64,000 nucleotides of DNA. It comes from a bacterium (GTDB lineage: Bacteria > Vulcanimicrobiota > Xenobia > Xenobiales > JADMJV01). The notes beneath the pieces were generated by a model that was not told where the DNA came from, made no database searches, and saw nothing but the letters and a program-made list of their open reading frames with translations. Shown one piece after another: positions 57,500-64,000 of this stretch (position 1 is its first letter; each line of letters opens with the position of its first letter). Location: contig JADMJV010000017.1 in assembly GCA_018780265.1 (NCBI GenBank), positions 18,202 to 82,201 on the forward strand, read 5' to 3'. The translations under genes were made by a program, and so were the position numbers.

Positions 57500-59293
57500 T
57501 CAGTCACCAATCAGGGAAGGCAAAAGGTCGGAGGGCTTGTTCAAGACCAGGCTCAAAACGTGGCTCTCATCGCGGTAACACAGACGTAATTCGGTGAGCC
57601 GACGCAGGCCTTCGTCCAGGCCCTCCCCCACCGCGCTGGCCACTTCCGAAATCCGGGTGGGCTGACTCGAATGTTGCAGAATGCCTGTCTCTACAGCGCT
57701 CAGCTGATGAACCAGGTCCTTTCCCGGCCAGCGCCGGTCGCGCACGCCGCCGTTTTCGAAATGAAGGGACCGTCTTTCTGGAACCTGCCAGGCCGCTCTC
57801 CAGGCCTCCACCTTGTTTACCAAAGCCTCAATGCGGGTGGCGTACCTTTCAGTATAGGCCGGCGGCCGCGGATCCGGGCCCAGCGTAAAGAGATAAGCAA
57901 TTTTGCGAATCTCGCCGCGGTCCATCTCGTAAATGTAGGAATAGACCTCAAATGGCTCCAGGCCCTCGCTCTCGGCGAAGAGCGGGCTGAATCGGTCCGG
58001 GCGCACCTCGCAGCAGGCCTGCGGAGGCTGCAAGTGCATCAAGGAATGGGCCAAGTCTCTTTGCTCCACAATGTCTTCGATGGTTTCGCCCGGATGCCGC
58101 ATCAACAGATTCCAGGAGAGGCGAATCCCGTTCTCGCGAGCGGCTTTCAACACGAAGATGTTTTGAATGGGCCGCTGCCCCTTGCGCATCAGGGTGAGAA
58201 CGTTCTCCGAGAAACTCTCGATGCCGGGCTGGACCCAATGGACGCCCGCGGCCCGCAGCAACTCGAAATGGGCTCCCTTCAGATTGGCCTTGACCTCCCA
58301 AAAGAAGCGAAGATGGCTACCCACCAGGGCGGGCAACAGATCCTTGAGATGCTTGGGGGCGATGATATTGTCCACCATCTGGATCAGGCTGATCGAGTAT
58401 TTCGCGCTTAAGGTCTGAATCTCGTCCAGCAAGCGCCGGGCAGACTTGGACCGGTAGGCCATTCCACTGCCGTTCAGTCCACAAAAAGTGCAGTGTTTAA
58501 CCTGTCCCCACCAGCAGCCCCGTGACCCTTCCAGGGCAAGCTCCGGCTTCACCTGAGTCAATTCGGGAAACCGCTCCAGGCTGGCAAAGAAGTCGTCAAA
58601 ATCGGGGTAAGGGAGGTCGTCCATGTCGGAAACTTTGCCACGCCCTGATTTTCGGGTTGAGGTGGCCACCTCTTCGGGCAGTTCGACCTCTGGAATAGCC
58701 GAGCCATACCGCGAGCACAGCTCGTAGAGCCGGCTGATACAACCATCAGCTTCGCCCGAGACCACATAGTCCACCCAGGGAAACCGCGCCACCGGCTCGC
58801 CCAACTCACCTTCGAGATTGGCCCCGCCTATGACAGTCACTACGTTGGGGGCACGCCGCTTGACCTCTTTCAAAATGGCCAGGGCGGCGTTGTTCTGCTG
58901 AAATGTGGAGCTGCAGCCGACCACTTCAGGCTGCCGCGCCAAGATCTCGTCCACGACCTGGTCTAGATATCGGGCCAACGGTTCCAGAGCCCGGCGCAGC
59001 CGCTCGATCTGGCCGGCCGTGTAAGTGCCCCTTCTCAGCATCAGCTCCGGGTAACCCTCGTCCCAGTTGCCCCCGGCACGTACAAACCCGGAAAACAGCC
59101 ACTCCCCGGTCAACGCCTCGTAGTCGGTGTGAACCCAGTCATAGTCATCGATCTTGAAATGAGCGGCCAACAGGTGATCGGCATAAAAAATCTGGCTCCG
59201 GTGGCCGTCCCGGAGCAACTTTGCCTTGAGCAGGCTCAGGCCCAGGTTGGGGCGATACAACGAGGCAAAGGGTGGGTTGACCAACAAGAACAT
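57500..59293 (-). CDS. B12-binding radical SAM enzyme of the RiPP-maturase type
   Basis: A 597-residue radical SAM protein. The N-terminal cobalamin-binding-like domain (about 1-190) starts with FLLVNPPFASLYRPNLGLSL and has VTVIGGANLEG and VDYVVSGEADG. The radical SAM core binds its [4Fe-4S] cluster through Cys260, Cys268 and Cys271 in GCWWGQVKHCTFCGLNG; this CWWG-x-x-x-HCTFCGLNG form is characteristic of RiPP maturation radical SAM protein 1 (B12-dependent C-methylases acting on peptides). The C-terminal domain (about 480-597) has a winged-helix look. No precursor peptide is obvious next to it. ATG 59293 is preferred; divergent from the small exported protein gene. Confidence 0.85.
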   Translation of the reverse strand: MFLLVNPPFASLYRPNLGLSLLKAKLLRDGHRSQIFYADHLLAAHFKIDDYDWVHTDYEALTGEWLFSGFVRAGGNWDEGYPELMLRRGTYTAGQIERLRRALEPLARYLDQVVDEILARQPEVVGCSSTFQQNNAALAILKEVKRRAPNVVTVIGGANLEGELGEPVARFPWVDYVVSGEADGCISRLYELCSRYGSAIPEVELPEEVATSTRKSGRGKVSDMDDLPYPDFDDFFASLERFPELTQVKPELALEGSRGCWWGQVKHCTFCGLNGSGMAYRSKSARRLLDEIQTLSAKYSISLIQMVDNIIAPKHLKDLLPALVGSHLRFFWEVKANLKGAHFELLRAAGVHWVQPGIESFSENVLTLMRKGQRPIQNIFVLKAARENGIRLSWNLLMRHPGETIEDIVEQRDLAHSLMHLQPPQACCEVRPDRFSPLFAESEGLEPFEVYSYIYEMDRGEIRKIAYLFTLGPDPRPPAYTERYATRIEALVNKVEAWRAAWQVPERRSLHFENGGVRDRRWPGKDLVHQLSAVETGILQHSSQPTRISEVASAVGEGLDEGLRRLTELRLCYRDESHVLSLVLNKPSDLLPSLIGD

Positions 59294-59382
59294 TGCTGTC
59301 GCAATTCCGCCGATCTCGGTGGCAACCTGCCGGGCAAAGGGAGACACCAGGAGCTGAATTGCCTCTCGTCGTAGCAGGGGGT

Positions 59383-59739
59383 ATGAAAAAGTTGTTACTG
59401 ATCGCTCTGCTTCTTCTTGTCTCAGGCACGTCCATGGCGGCCCTGCTTAACGTCAACACCAACTACCGAGTCACCGAGGTAAAAGCGGACGAGAGAACCT
59501 TTGGCATCGCGCTCATGGAAGACAATCCAGACGAAACCCAAAATGACGTCTACTTTGGCGCAGACACTCGCTGCTACAACGAACTTCGCTTTAGCAACGG
59601 CACCCGCAAAGAAATCCCGGTTACCATTGAAAAATTCTTCAAGATTTTAAAAAAGGGGGACCAGGTTCGGGTCAAGGGCGGGCGCGACTGGGACGGATCG
59701 ATTCACGCTTACAACGTCTACTTACAGACCTACAAGTAG
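59383..59739 (+). CDS. Small exported protein, possible OB-fold
   Basis: A 118-residue protein with a clear signal peptide (MKKLLLIALLLLVSGTSMA) and a mature domain of about 99 residues made of beta strands: YRVTEVKADERTFGIALMED, DVYFGADTRCYNELRF, and KKGDQVRVKGGRDWDGSIHA. The KGDxVxVKG pattern resembles small OB-fold periplasmic proteins. The ATG follows AGGGGG by 2-6 bases. It is divergent from the radical SAM gene and 56 bases before the thymidine kinase. Function unknown. Confidence 0.72.
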   Translation: MKKLLLIALLLLVSGTSMAALLNVNTNYRVTEVKADERTFGIALMEDNPDETQNDVYFGADTRCYNELRFSNGTRKEIPVTIEKFFKILKKGDQVRVKGGRDWDGSIHAYNVYLQTYK

Positions 59740-59795
59740 AACGGGTTTTCCCTAGGAAGCCTGAGTAACGGTCCGAAGTCGAGGCCCCATGGGCA

Positions 59796-60380
59796 ATGGG
59801 CAGTGCCAAAACCCTCAACCTCCTGGCCGTGCGTCACAACTACGACGTGCAGGGCAAACGAGTGCTACTGCTCAAACCGTGCATTGATGTGCGCTACGGG
59901 CAAGAGACGGTGCGCTCTCGTGCCGGGCTGGAGTATCCAGCCGACATTCTACTCGAACCGGGAGACCGTCTGTCCGAGGCCGACCTGGAAGGGCTACACT
60001 GCATCCTGGTCGATGAGTGCCAGTTTCTCAGCCGCGACCTGGTCGACCATCTGCGCGAAGTGACGCGCACCCACAAGATCCCCATTATCGCCTATGGGCT
60101 GCGCACAGACTTTAGGGCAGACTTGTTCGAAGGCTCCAAGCGACTGATGGAAGTGGCCGACAGCATCGAAGAGATCAAGACCACCTGCAAATTTTGCAAT
60201 CGCAAGGCCGTCTTCAATCTACGCCACAACGGTGAGGGGAAGGCCATTATCGATGGCCCCGCCCTACTTCTAGGAGCTGACACCTGCTACTCGCCCACCT
60301 GTTACCCGTGCTATCACGACAAAATCAGTGAAGCTCAGGACTACTGCCAGCGAAACGTGGCGTCCACAGGACTGCGATAA
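59796..60380 (+). CDS. tdk: Thymidine kinase, apparently lacking its first beta strand
   Basis: A 194-residue type II thymidine kinase. The P-loop MGSAKT starts at residue 1, followed by LNLLAVRHNYDVQGKRVLLLKP, DxR (CIDVRYG), VDECQFLS (Walker B), YGLRTDF and two zinc pairs, CKFC and CxxC in CYPC. Other members have a strand of roughly 7-9 residues before the P-loop; here the frame upstream reads unrelated residues after a TAA at 59766, and no alternative frame restores the strand. The gene may be N-terminally truncated and weakly active. It overlaps the convergent FlhA-like gene by 40 bases. Confidence 0.85.
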   Translation: MGSAKTLNLLAVRHNYDVQGKRVLLLKPCIDVRYGQETVRSRAGLEYPADILLEPGDRLSEADLEGLHCILVDECQFLSRDLVDHLREVTRTHKIPIIAYGLRTDFRADLFEGSKRLMEVADSIEEIKTTCKFCNRKAVFNLRHNGEGKAIIDGPALLLGADTCYSPTCYPCYHDKISEAQDYCQRNVASTGLR

Positions 60381-62173
60381 GGCCAGAAGCGACGGGCAAA
60401 CTCTTGCAAGGCGACTGTCTTCTGTTCCGAGGTGGGTGGCTCGCAGCGCCGAATCCAGGCACCCTGCGCTTCCAACAGGGTAACGATAACCTTCTTGTTC
60501 TCCGCAGTCAAAGCCGCCAAAACAAAGGAGCCTCGGCGCCAGGGTGCCAGCCGAGCGGTGACCTGTTCTCCCCCTTTGGCGTAGCTCAAGAAGTAGCGAC
60601 GCAAGGCCCGATGGACCCGGCGAGGATTGGCCTTTGCCGCTTCACCCAGTCGCGTCATAGGGTCGAGCACATAGTAGTAATGGCGCAACAGCAAATAGAC
60701 AAAACGATGAGGCGTGACCATGGCCCAGTGATTCAGTAAGTCTTCCAGCGCCGCCGGGGGAGCCCCCATCATTTCCCCAGGTTGCGAAACAGAATCGAGA
60801 AAATCGACCAGAACCTGATCGCGGATGTCCATCAAATGCTTGGTCGGGGGACCGTGCTCAAAGGTGCCGTAATACTGATGAAAGGTAAGGAAGGCCACCC
60901 GACCCAACAACGCCTTCTTTTCGGGGGCCCGCAGAAAATCGAGAGCCTCCGGGTCGGGGGCGTAACCTTCGGGCAGACTCAACATCAACAGGGCAAATCT
61001 GTCTACCGCATTGAGCGGGGCGGAGTCCAGCGATTTCCCGTCCAGCAACTGCCGCAAGAATTCGAAGTAATCCTGAGGGGTGCGCCCCATAAACACCGCG
61101 TCAAGTCTTGATATCACCTCTTGAGTCAGAGGAATGCGAGCGCCGGGCGTTCCCCCACTGATCTCCATCAAAGTCTGCAACAACTGGTTGATCTCAGCTT
61201 CCGTCAGACGATTGGCCAGTTGCTCGCTCCAGCCAGCCTGGCTGGCGTGCATATAAATAAGGCCAGACGCCAACCGACGAAACTCAGGACTGCTCAAATC
61301 AGCGGGCGATTCCTCGATCGGCTCCCACTGGCCCTGGAGGCGATGAATAATGGCCCGACTGCACTCATGAATCGACTGATGAGGCTCGCGACTGCGCTGA
61401 CGATGATATTCGTGGAGAATGCGGGGAAAGTTGCGCAGACTACCGCCGGAACGTAACAGTTCCAGGCAAAATCGCCAGATATTGTTGACCTCTTTGAGAA
61501 AAAAACCGCGCAAGGGGGCTAGCGTGGGCACATGTTCGGTTAAAGCCAGCAGAGATTGCTGGCATCTTTGAACCGTAAAGAAAGCCACGTAATTCTTATG
61601 AAACAGCCAGTTCGTGAAGTAAGCCATGAACTCCAGGTGACTGATGGGAAAGAGGTCGTGGTTGTAGACCTTCTGAAGCGCCCCCCAGAAGACCCAAACC
61701 ATGCGCTCACCCGTGAGCGGATGCGGATTGAGGGCAGCTACTGGCTCGATATTGCGCAGTTCGGCCTCTTCCCCCAAAACCAAAAAGGCCTGATGGGGCA
61801 CGGCGAAGCGTCCCACCTCCTGCGATAGAAAGTTGACCGCGTAAAGATTGGGACTCTGATGCGCATTAGGAGTCAACTGCAACGGAGGCAAGAGCAGTCC
61901 GCTGCGAGCAAACATCATTTTGCCCAACCACAAAACCTGGCGAATCATGGCCTGGTTGAGCGGATAAAGATTGGACCCGAAATGGATAGAGAAAGACTCT
62001 TCGACCGCGGCCTGTGATGGCCGAGAACCGCGCCTTTTGACAGGTTCGGGTGGCCGCGGGTCTTCGCTTTCCTCAGCCTCCTCTTCGGCGGCCTCCTCGC
62101 GGGCCTCCTCGCGGGCAAGCTTGGCCTTGACGGATTCGGGGTCCACCTCGGGTGGATCGGACGGTTCTGCCAT
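60341..62173 (-). CDS. Soluble protein resembling the FlhA/SctV cytoplasmic domain
   Basis: A 610-residue protein. It has an acidic Glu-rich N-terminus (1-60), then a region (about 62-330) whose order and spacing resemble the FHIPEP C-terminal export-gate domain of FlhA/SctV: FSIHFGSNLYPL, ARSGLLLPPLQLTPN, NLYAVNFLSQEVGRF and GSLRNFPRILHEYHRQ. No membrane helices exist, unlike real FHIPEP proteins. Residues 330-610 are helical and unrecognised. The match is by eye, in a divergent protein, so it is tentative. No other flagellar or type III secretion gene is in the window. Its 3' end overlaps the thymidine kinase by 40 bases. Confidence 0.5.
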   Translation of the reverse strand: MAEPSDPPEVDPESVKAKLAREEAREEAAEEEAEESEDPRPPEPVKRRGSRPSQAAVEESFSIHFGSNLYPLNQAMIRQVLWLGKMMFARSGLLLPPLQLTPNAHQSPNLYAVNFLSQEVGRFAVPHQAFLVLGEEAELRNIEPVAALNPHPLTGERMVWVFWGALQKVYNHDLFPISHLEFMAYFTNWLFHKNYVAFFTVQRCQQSLLALTEHVPTLAPLRGFFLKEVNNIWRFCLELLRSGGSLRNFPRILHEYHRQRSREPHQSIHECSRAIIHRLQGQWEPIEESPADLSSPEFRRLASGLIYMHASQAGWSEQLANRLTEAEINQLLQTLMEISGGTPGARIPLTQEVISRLDAVFMGRTPQDYFEFLRQLLDGKSLDSAPLNAVDRFALLMLSLPEGYAPDPEALDFLRAPEKKALLGRVAFLTFHQYYGTFEHGPPTKHLMDIRDQVLVDFLDSVSQPGEMMGAPPAALEDLLNHWAMVTPHRFVYLLLRHYYYVLDPMTRLGEAAKANPRRVHRALRRYFLSYAKGGEQVTARLAPWRRGSFVLAALTAENKKVIVTLLEAQGAWIRRCEPPTSEQKTVALQEFARRFWPYRSPVDATFRWQ

Positions 62174-62209
62174 TAGCCTAAATTGTGCCCCTTCTGTGAC
62201 CGAAGAAAA

Positions 62210-62896
62210 CTACGGCTCGGTCTCAATCAGATAATTACCGATCGCTTCCAACTGGCCTGCCGGAACTCCCTGAATCGTCAGGAAAGCCCTGCTCCCGCCC
62301 GCCAGATCCACCAGGTCGAACACTTCCTGGAGCCATTCCCGCTCCACTCTGAGTGTGGGACTGTTGCGCTGCGACTGCAAATAGTCGTCCATTATGGCTT
62401 CCCTTGGACATCCCAGCGAGTCCAGCAACAGGGCCGCCATGATCCCGGCTCTGTCTTTGCCCGCCGAGCAATGAAAGAGAACGGGATACGACTCCCTTTG
62501 GGCCAGGTGAGCGAAGAATTTCCGCAACACCAGAGGATTTTGCAACAGCATACTTCGATACGATTCAGCTCCGAGGCCGTGATAGCTGCGCATGGGCCAA
62601 TGGTAGGACGGCCCAGCCAATCGATCCGCTCCATCCTTGGCAATCTCTTCAGGAGTGCGCAGATCGATCACGCTGCGCAGTTGTAGTTGGCCCAAACGGT
62701 CCTGGTCGGTCCCAGAGATGAAGCAGAGGGCGCCGCTGCGAAATAGACAGCCCGACCGGAGGCGTCCTCCGGTCACGGGCATGCCGCCCAAATCCCGTGT
62801 ATTCTTGGTGCCTTCCAAAGGGATTGGGGCTGCCTGGAGGACGGCCAGCGACCCTCCCAGCAGCGTCCCGATCAAGAGAATTCGACAGCGCGCCAT
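62210..62896 (-). CDS. Exported tyrosine-protein phosphatase (DUF442/IphP-like)
   Basis: A 228-residue phosphatase with a signal peptide (1-22). NTRDLGGMPVTGG and LRSGALCFIS match the IphP type, and the active site is the C-x5-R loop HCSAGKDRAG, followed by AALLLDSLGCP and MDDYLQSQRN. Such enzymes dephosphorylate Tyr or phosphoinositides outside the cytoplasm. The ATG at 62896 is chosen for the signal peptide; it has no clear ribosome site. It lies 36 bases before the FlhA-like gene and may be co-transcribed with it. Confidence 0.88.
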   Translation of the reverse strand: MARCRILLIGTLLGGSLAVLQAAPIPLEGTKNTRDLGGMPVTGGRLRSGCLFRSGALCFISGTDQDRLGQLQLRSVIDLRTPEEIAKDGADRLAGPSYHWPMRSYHGLGAESYRSMLLQNPLVLRKFFAHLAQRESYPVLFHCSAGKDRAGIMAALLLDSLGCPREAIMDDYLQSQRNSPTLRVEREWLQEVFDLVDLAGGSRAFLTIQGVPAGQLEAIGNYLIETEP

Positions 62897-62964
62897 AACA
62901 AGAGACAGAATACACGCACTCGATTCTTTTGCAAAGACCGCGACCGCCTCGGCCACCCTGGTAA

Positions 62965-63093
62965 GCTGGTAGACTGGACCGGGCTGGCGGGATCGTAGTT
63001 AGAGCGTTGGCCCAATCTCCGGCCAAGCGCTACGCTACGGCCTTGGAGATGGCCAGGGCAATAGAGCAGGTGCGGCAATTTCCGTCCCGATGA
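62965..63093 (+). pseudogene. Remnant of a Ser/Thr protein kinase C-terminus
   Basis: After a TAA at 62962 a frame without a start codon encodes IVVRALAQSPAKRYATALEM, then ARAIEQVRQF, ending at TGA 63091. The L-A-x-x-P-x-x-R-Y-x-x-x-x-E-M-x-x-A-x-E pattern is the typical last helix region (subdomain XI) of Hanks-type bacterial kinases. The rest of the kinase is absent, because upstream sequence belongs to the oppositely oriented phosphatase gene. It therefore looks like a fragment left by a rearrangement. Together with flanking sequence (62897-63255) no other gene is seen. Confidence 0.45.
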
Positions 63094-63255
63094 GCAAGCA
63101 CTGAAGGTATCCTCTTGGAGGAAGCCCCACAGGAAACGAACGTCACTTCAAGCCTTCAGTGGAAGTCGGAGCGGTCAGGCAGCTTTCTATGAGCGCCCGG
63201 CGGCTCAGGTTCACCAGAAGGGGGAGCGCCGTCCCAGGGTGAACCCCTCAACATC

Positions 63256-63819
63256 GTGGGTAAGAAAAAACGCAAGCCGAGTCGGACGATTCCCCTGGAC
63301 CCCAACCACAAGTGGAAGTGCTCACCGGGGCATATGCTGCTGGTTGCGGAGGGCGGAGCGGTTCGGTTTGAAGTTCCAACGGGCTGGTTTCACGACTTTT
63401 GGAGCCCGGACGGGGGCCCTCCCTCGGTTCGAGTTTGCGATGTCGAGCCGCCCGACGATAACTGCCGCTTGGTTCTGAGCATTCAGCGCTTTCCGTTGCT
63501 AGATATCGACGCCATCCCCATCGGAAAATTGCACCCTCGGCTGGGGGAGCCAGAAACTCACCATCTGCGTCGACCTGGCCAAAAACTATCCTGGACGGTG
63601 CTGGACGTGGAACCGGATCGAGACAGTGGCCGACCTATACTGACCTATTTGTTATACGGGCTGGCTCCGGGAATCCAGGCCGTCCTCTCGATGGCGATAT
63701 GGGAAGAAGACGCAGTCCAACGTTTGCCGCTCTGGCTGCATGTCGTGGACACCTTCGAAATGGCCCACCATGTCAACGATCTCAGCCAGGGGACAGGTGT
63801 CAGGCCCCACCTCAACTGA
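63256..63819 (+). CDS. Uncharacterised 187-residue protein
   Basis: I do not recognise this protein. It has a basic N-terminus (GKKKRKPSR), no signal peptide and a beta-rich body with many Trp and Pro residues and GHMLLVAEGGAVRFEVPTGW at 25-44 followed by HDFWSPDGGPPSVRVCDVEP (both in part). The start is GTG 63256. It lies downstream of the kinase fragment in the same orientation and is followed 1 base after its stop by a hairpin. Possibly a regulatory or immunity protein; no evidence. Confidence 0.65.
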   Translation: MGKKKRKPSRTIPLDPNHKWKCSPGHMLLVAEGGAVRFEVPTGWFHDFWSPDGGPPSVRVCDVEPPDDNCRLVLSIQRFPLLDIDAIPIGKLHPRLGEPETHHLRRPGQKLSWTVLDVEPDRDSGRPILTYLLYGLAPGIQAVLSMAIWEEDAVQRLPLWLHVVDTFEMAHHVNDLSQGTGVRPHLN

Positions 63820-63820
63820 G

Positions 63821-63838
63821 GGACTGCGAAGGCAGTCC
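63821..63838 (+). terminator. Hairpin after the 63256-63819 gene
   Basis: GGACTGC (63821-63827) pairs perfectly with GCAGTCC (63832-63838) across a GAAG tetraloop, 1 base after the stop codon. A short T-run is absent, so intrinsic termination is uncertain, but the stem is tight and at the right place for a 3' end. Confidence 0.45.
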
Positions 63839-64000
63839 TCGTGGACCCCAAAGTGCCTTCGAAGGGACCCTTTCGTTTGCGGTCAGAACCGACTCTTCGT
63901 TGCCGGTGACACGGGCATTTGCTTCCCCTCCCGCCTGGGCAGCATCAAGGCCACTTTCAGGAGGTGTCCTGGCTGTGGGGTGTTCCTTTGTCCTGCACCG
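63839..64000 (+). other. Window end, no supported gene
   Basis: A plus-strand frame stays open to the window edge and would encode a Cys-containing stretch (RCPGCGVFLCPA near its end), which could be the start of a zinc-ribbon region. No start codon or ribosome site is convincing, so no gene is called. Confidence 0.2.

Noticed and set aside
1..64000. tRNA, rRNA, CRISPR arrays, transposases and integrases
   Set aside because: I looked for T-loop-like motifs, rRNA-like conserved stretches, regularly spaced repeats and transposase/integrase signatures and found none convincing; a covariance-model scan would be decisive.
63839..64000. Cys-rich open frame running off the right edge
   Set aside because: A CPGC motif is suggestive of a zinc ribbon, but there is no start or ribosome site in view and the stretch is too short to judge.

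Overview
The window is a gene-dense stretch of GC-rich bacterial chromosome with about 60 protein genes. I found no rRNA, tRNA, CRISPR array, prophage or insertion sequence. The organism looks like a diderm, free-living heterotroph from a poorly sampled lineage. Supporting this are a probable outer-membrane beta-barrel, a LolA-like protein, Tat-exported proteins, a pseudopilin-like protein, a GlcNAc-type sugar phosphotransferase system and a polyamine-type ABC transporter. The mix of a giant TPR protein, a CHASE2-kinase, small Gly-rich membrane proteins and an FHIPEP-like soluble protein recalls deep-branching phyla such as Eremiobacterota/Xenobia, but the sequence alone does not settle the taxonomy. 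GTG and TTG starts are common, and genes are often coupled by 4-base GTGA, ATGA or TTGA overlaps. Convergent genes often overlap at their 3' ends, which is a striking regional trait.

Layout, 1-12.5 kb: a partial gene, a CAP-domain protein, an ATP-grasp enzyme, a beta-barrel/unknown/DUF924 operon, an MFS transporter with a promoter and a possible leader peptide, two paralogous Gly-rich membrane proteins, then the t6A operon tsaE-tsaB-rimI-tsaD with an FAD-linked oxidase, a coiled-coil protein and a TrmJ-like tRNA/rRNA methylase. 12.4-19.9 kb: one 2,481-residue TPR protein. 20-31 kb: thioesterase, orphan Dam methylase, PilZ-like protein, hydrolase, HU, MscS channel, fascin-like beta-trefoil, potABCD-type transporter and GlgX debranching enzyme. 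31-40.6 kb: a hybrid histidine kinase that has lost its phosphoacceptor His, CBS protein, SDR/DHH/pseudopilin operon, OmpR-type regulator, a third Gly-rich protein, phosphatase, FUN14, nuclease-like protein, exported superoxide dismutase and a YwaF-like membrane protein.

40.6-50.3 kb is a probable eight-gene minus-strand operon. It runs SH3b protein, membrane protein, TPR protein, IIA-HPr-EI fusion, IICB permease, LolA-like protein, secreted protein and CHASE2 Ser/Thr kinase, so sugar uptake is linked to envelope and kinase signalling genes. 50.4-54.8 kb is a tightly overlapping plus-strand operon of ankyrin protein, squalene/phytoene synthase, metallo-beta-lactamase-fold hydrolase and class-A beta-lactamase-like protein. 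55-64 kb is more accessory: a Phd/PIN toxin-antitoxin pair, a Cys-cluster protein, a Uma2 protein, an orphan RiPP-maturase-like radical SAM enzyme, a thymidine kinase lacking its first strand, a soluble protein resembling the FlhA/SctV cytoplasmic domain, a secreted tyrosine phosphatase, a Ser/Thr kinase remnant and an unrecognised protein.

All family assignments were made by eye from motifs; none was checked by database search.
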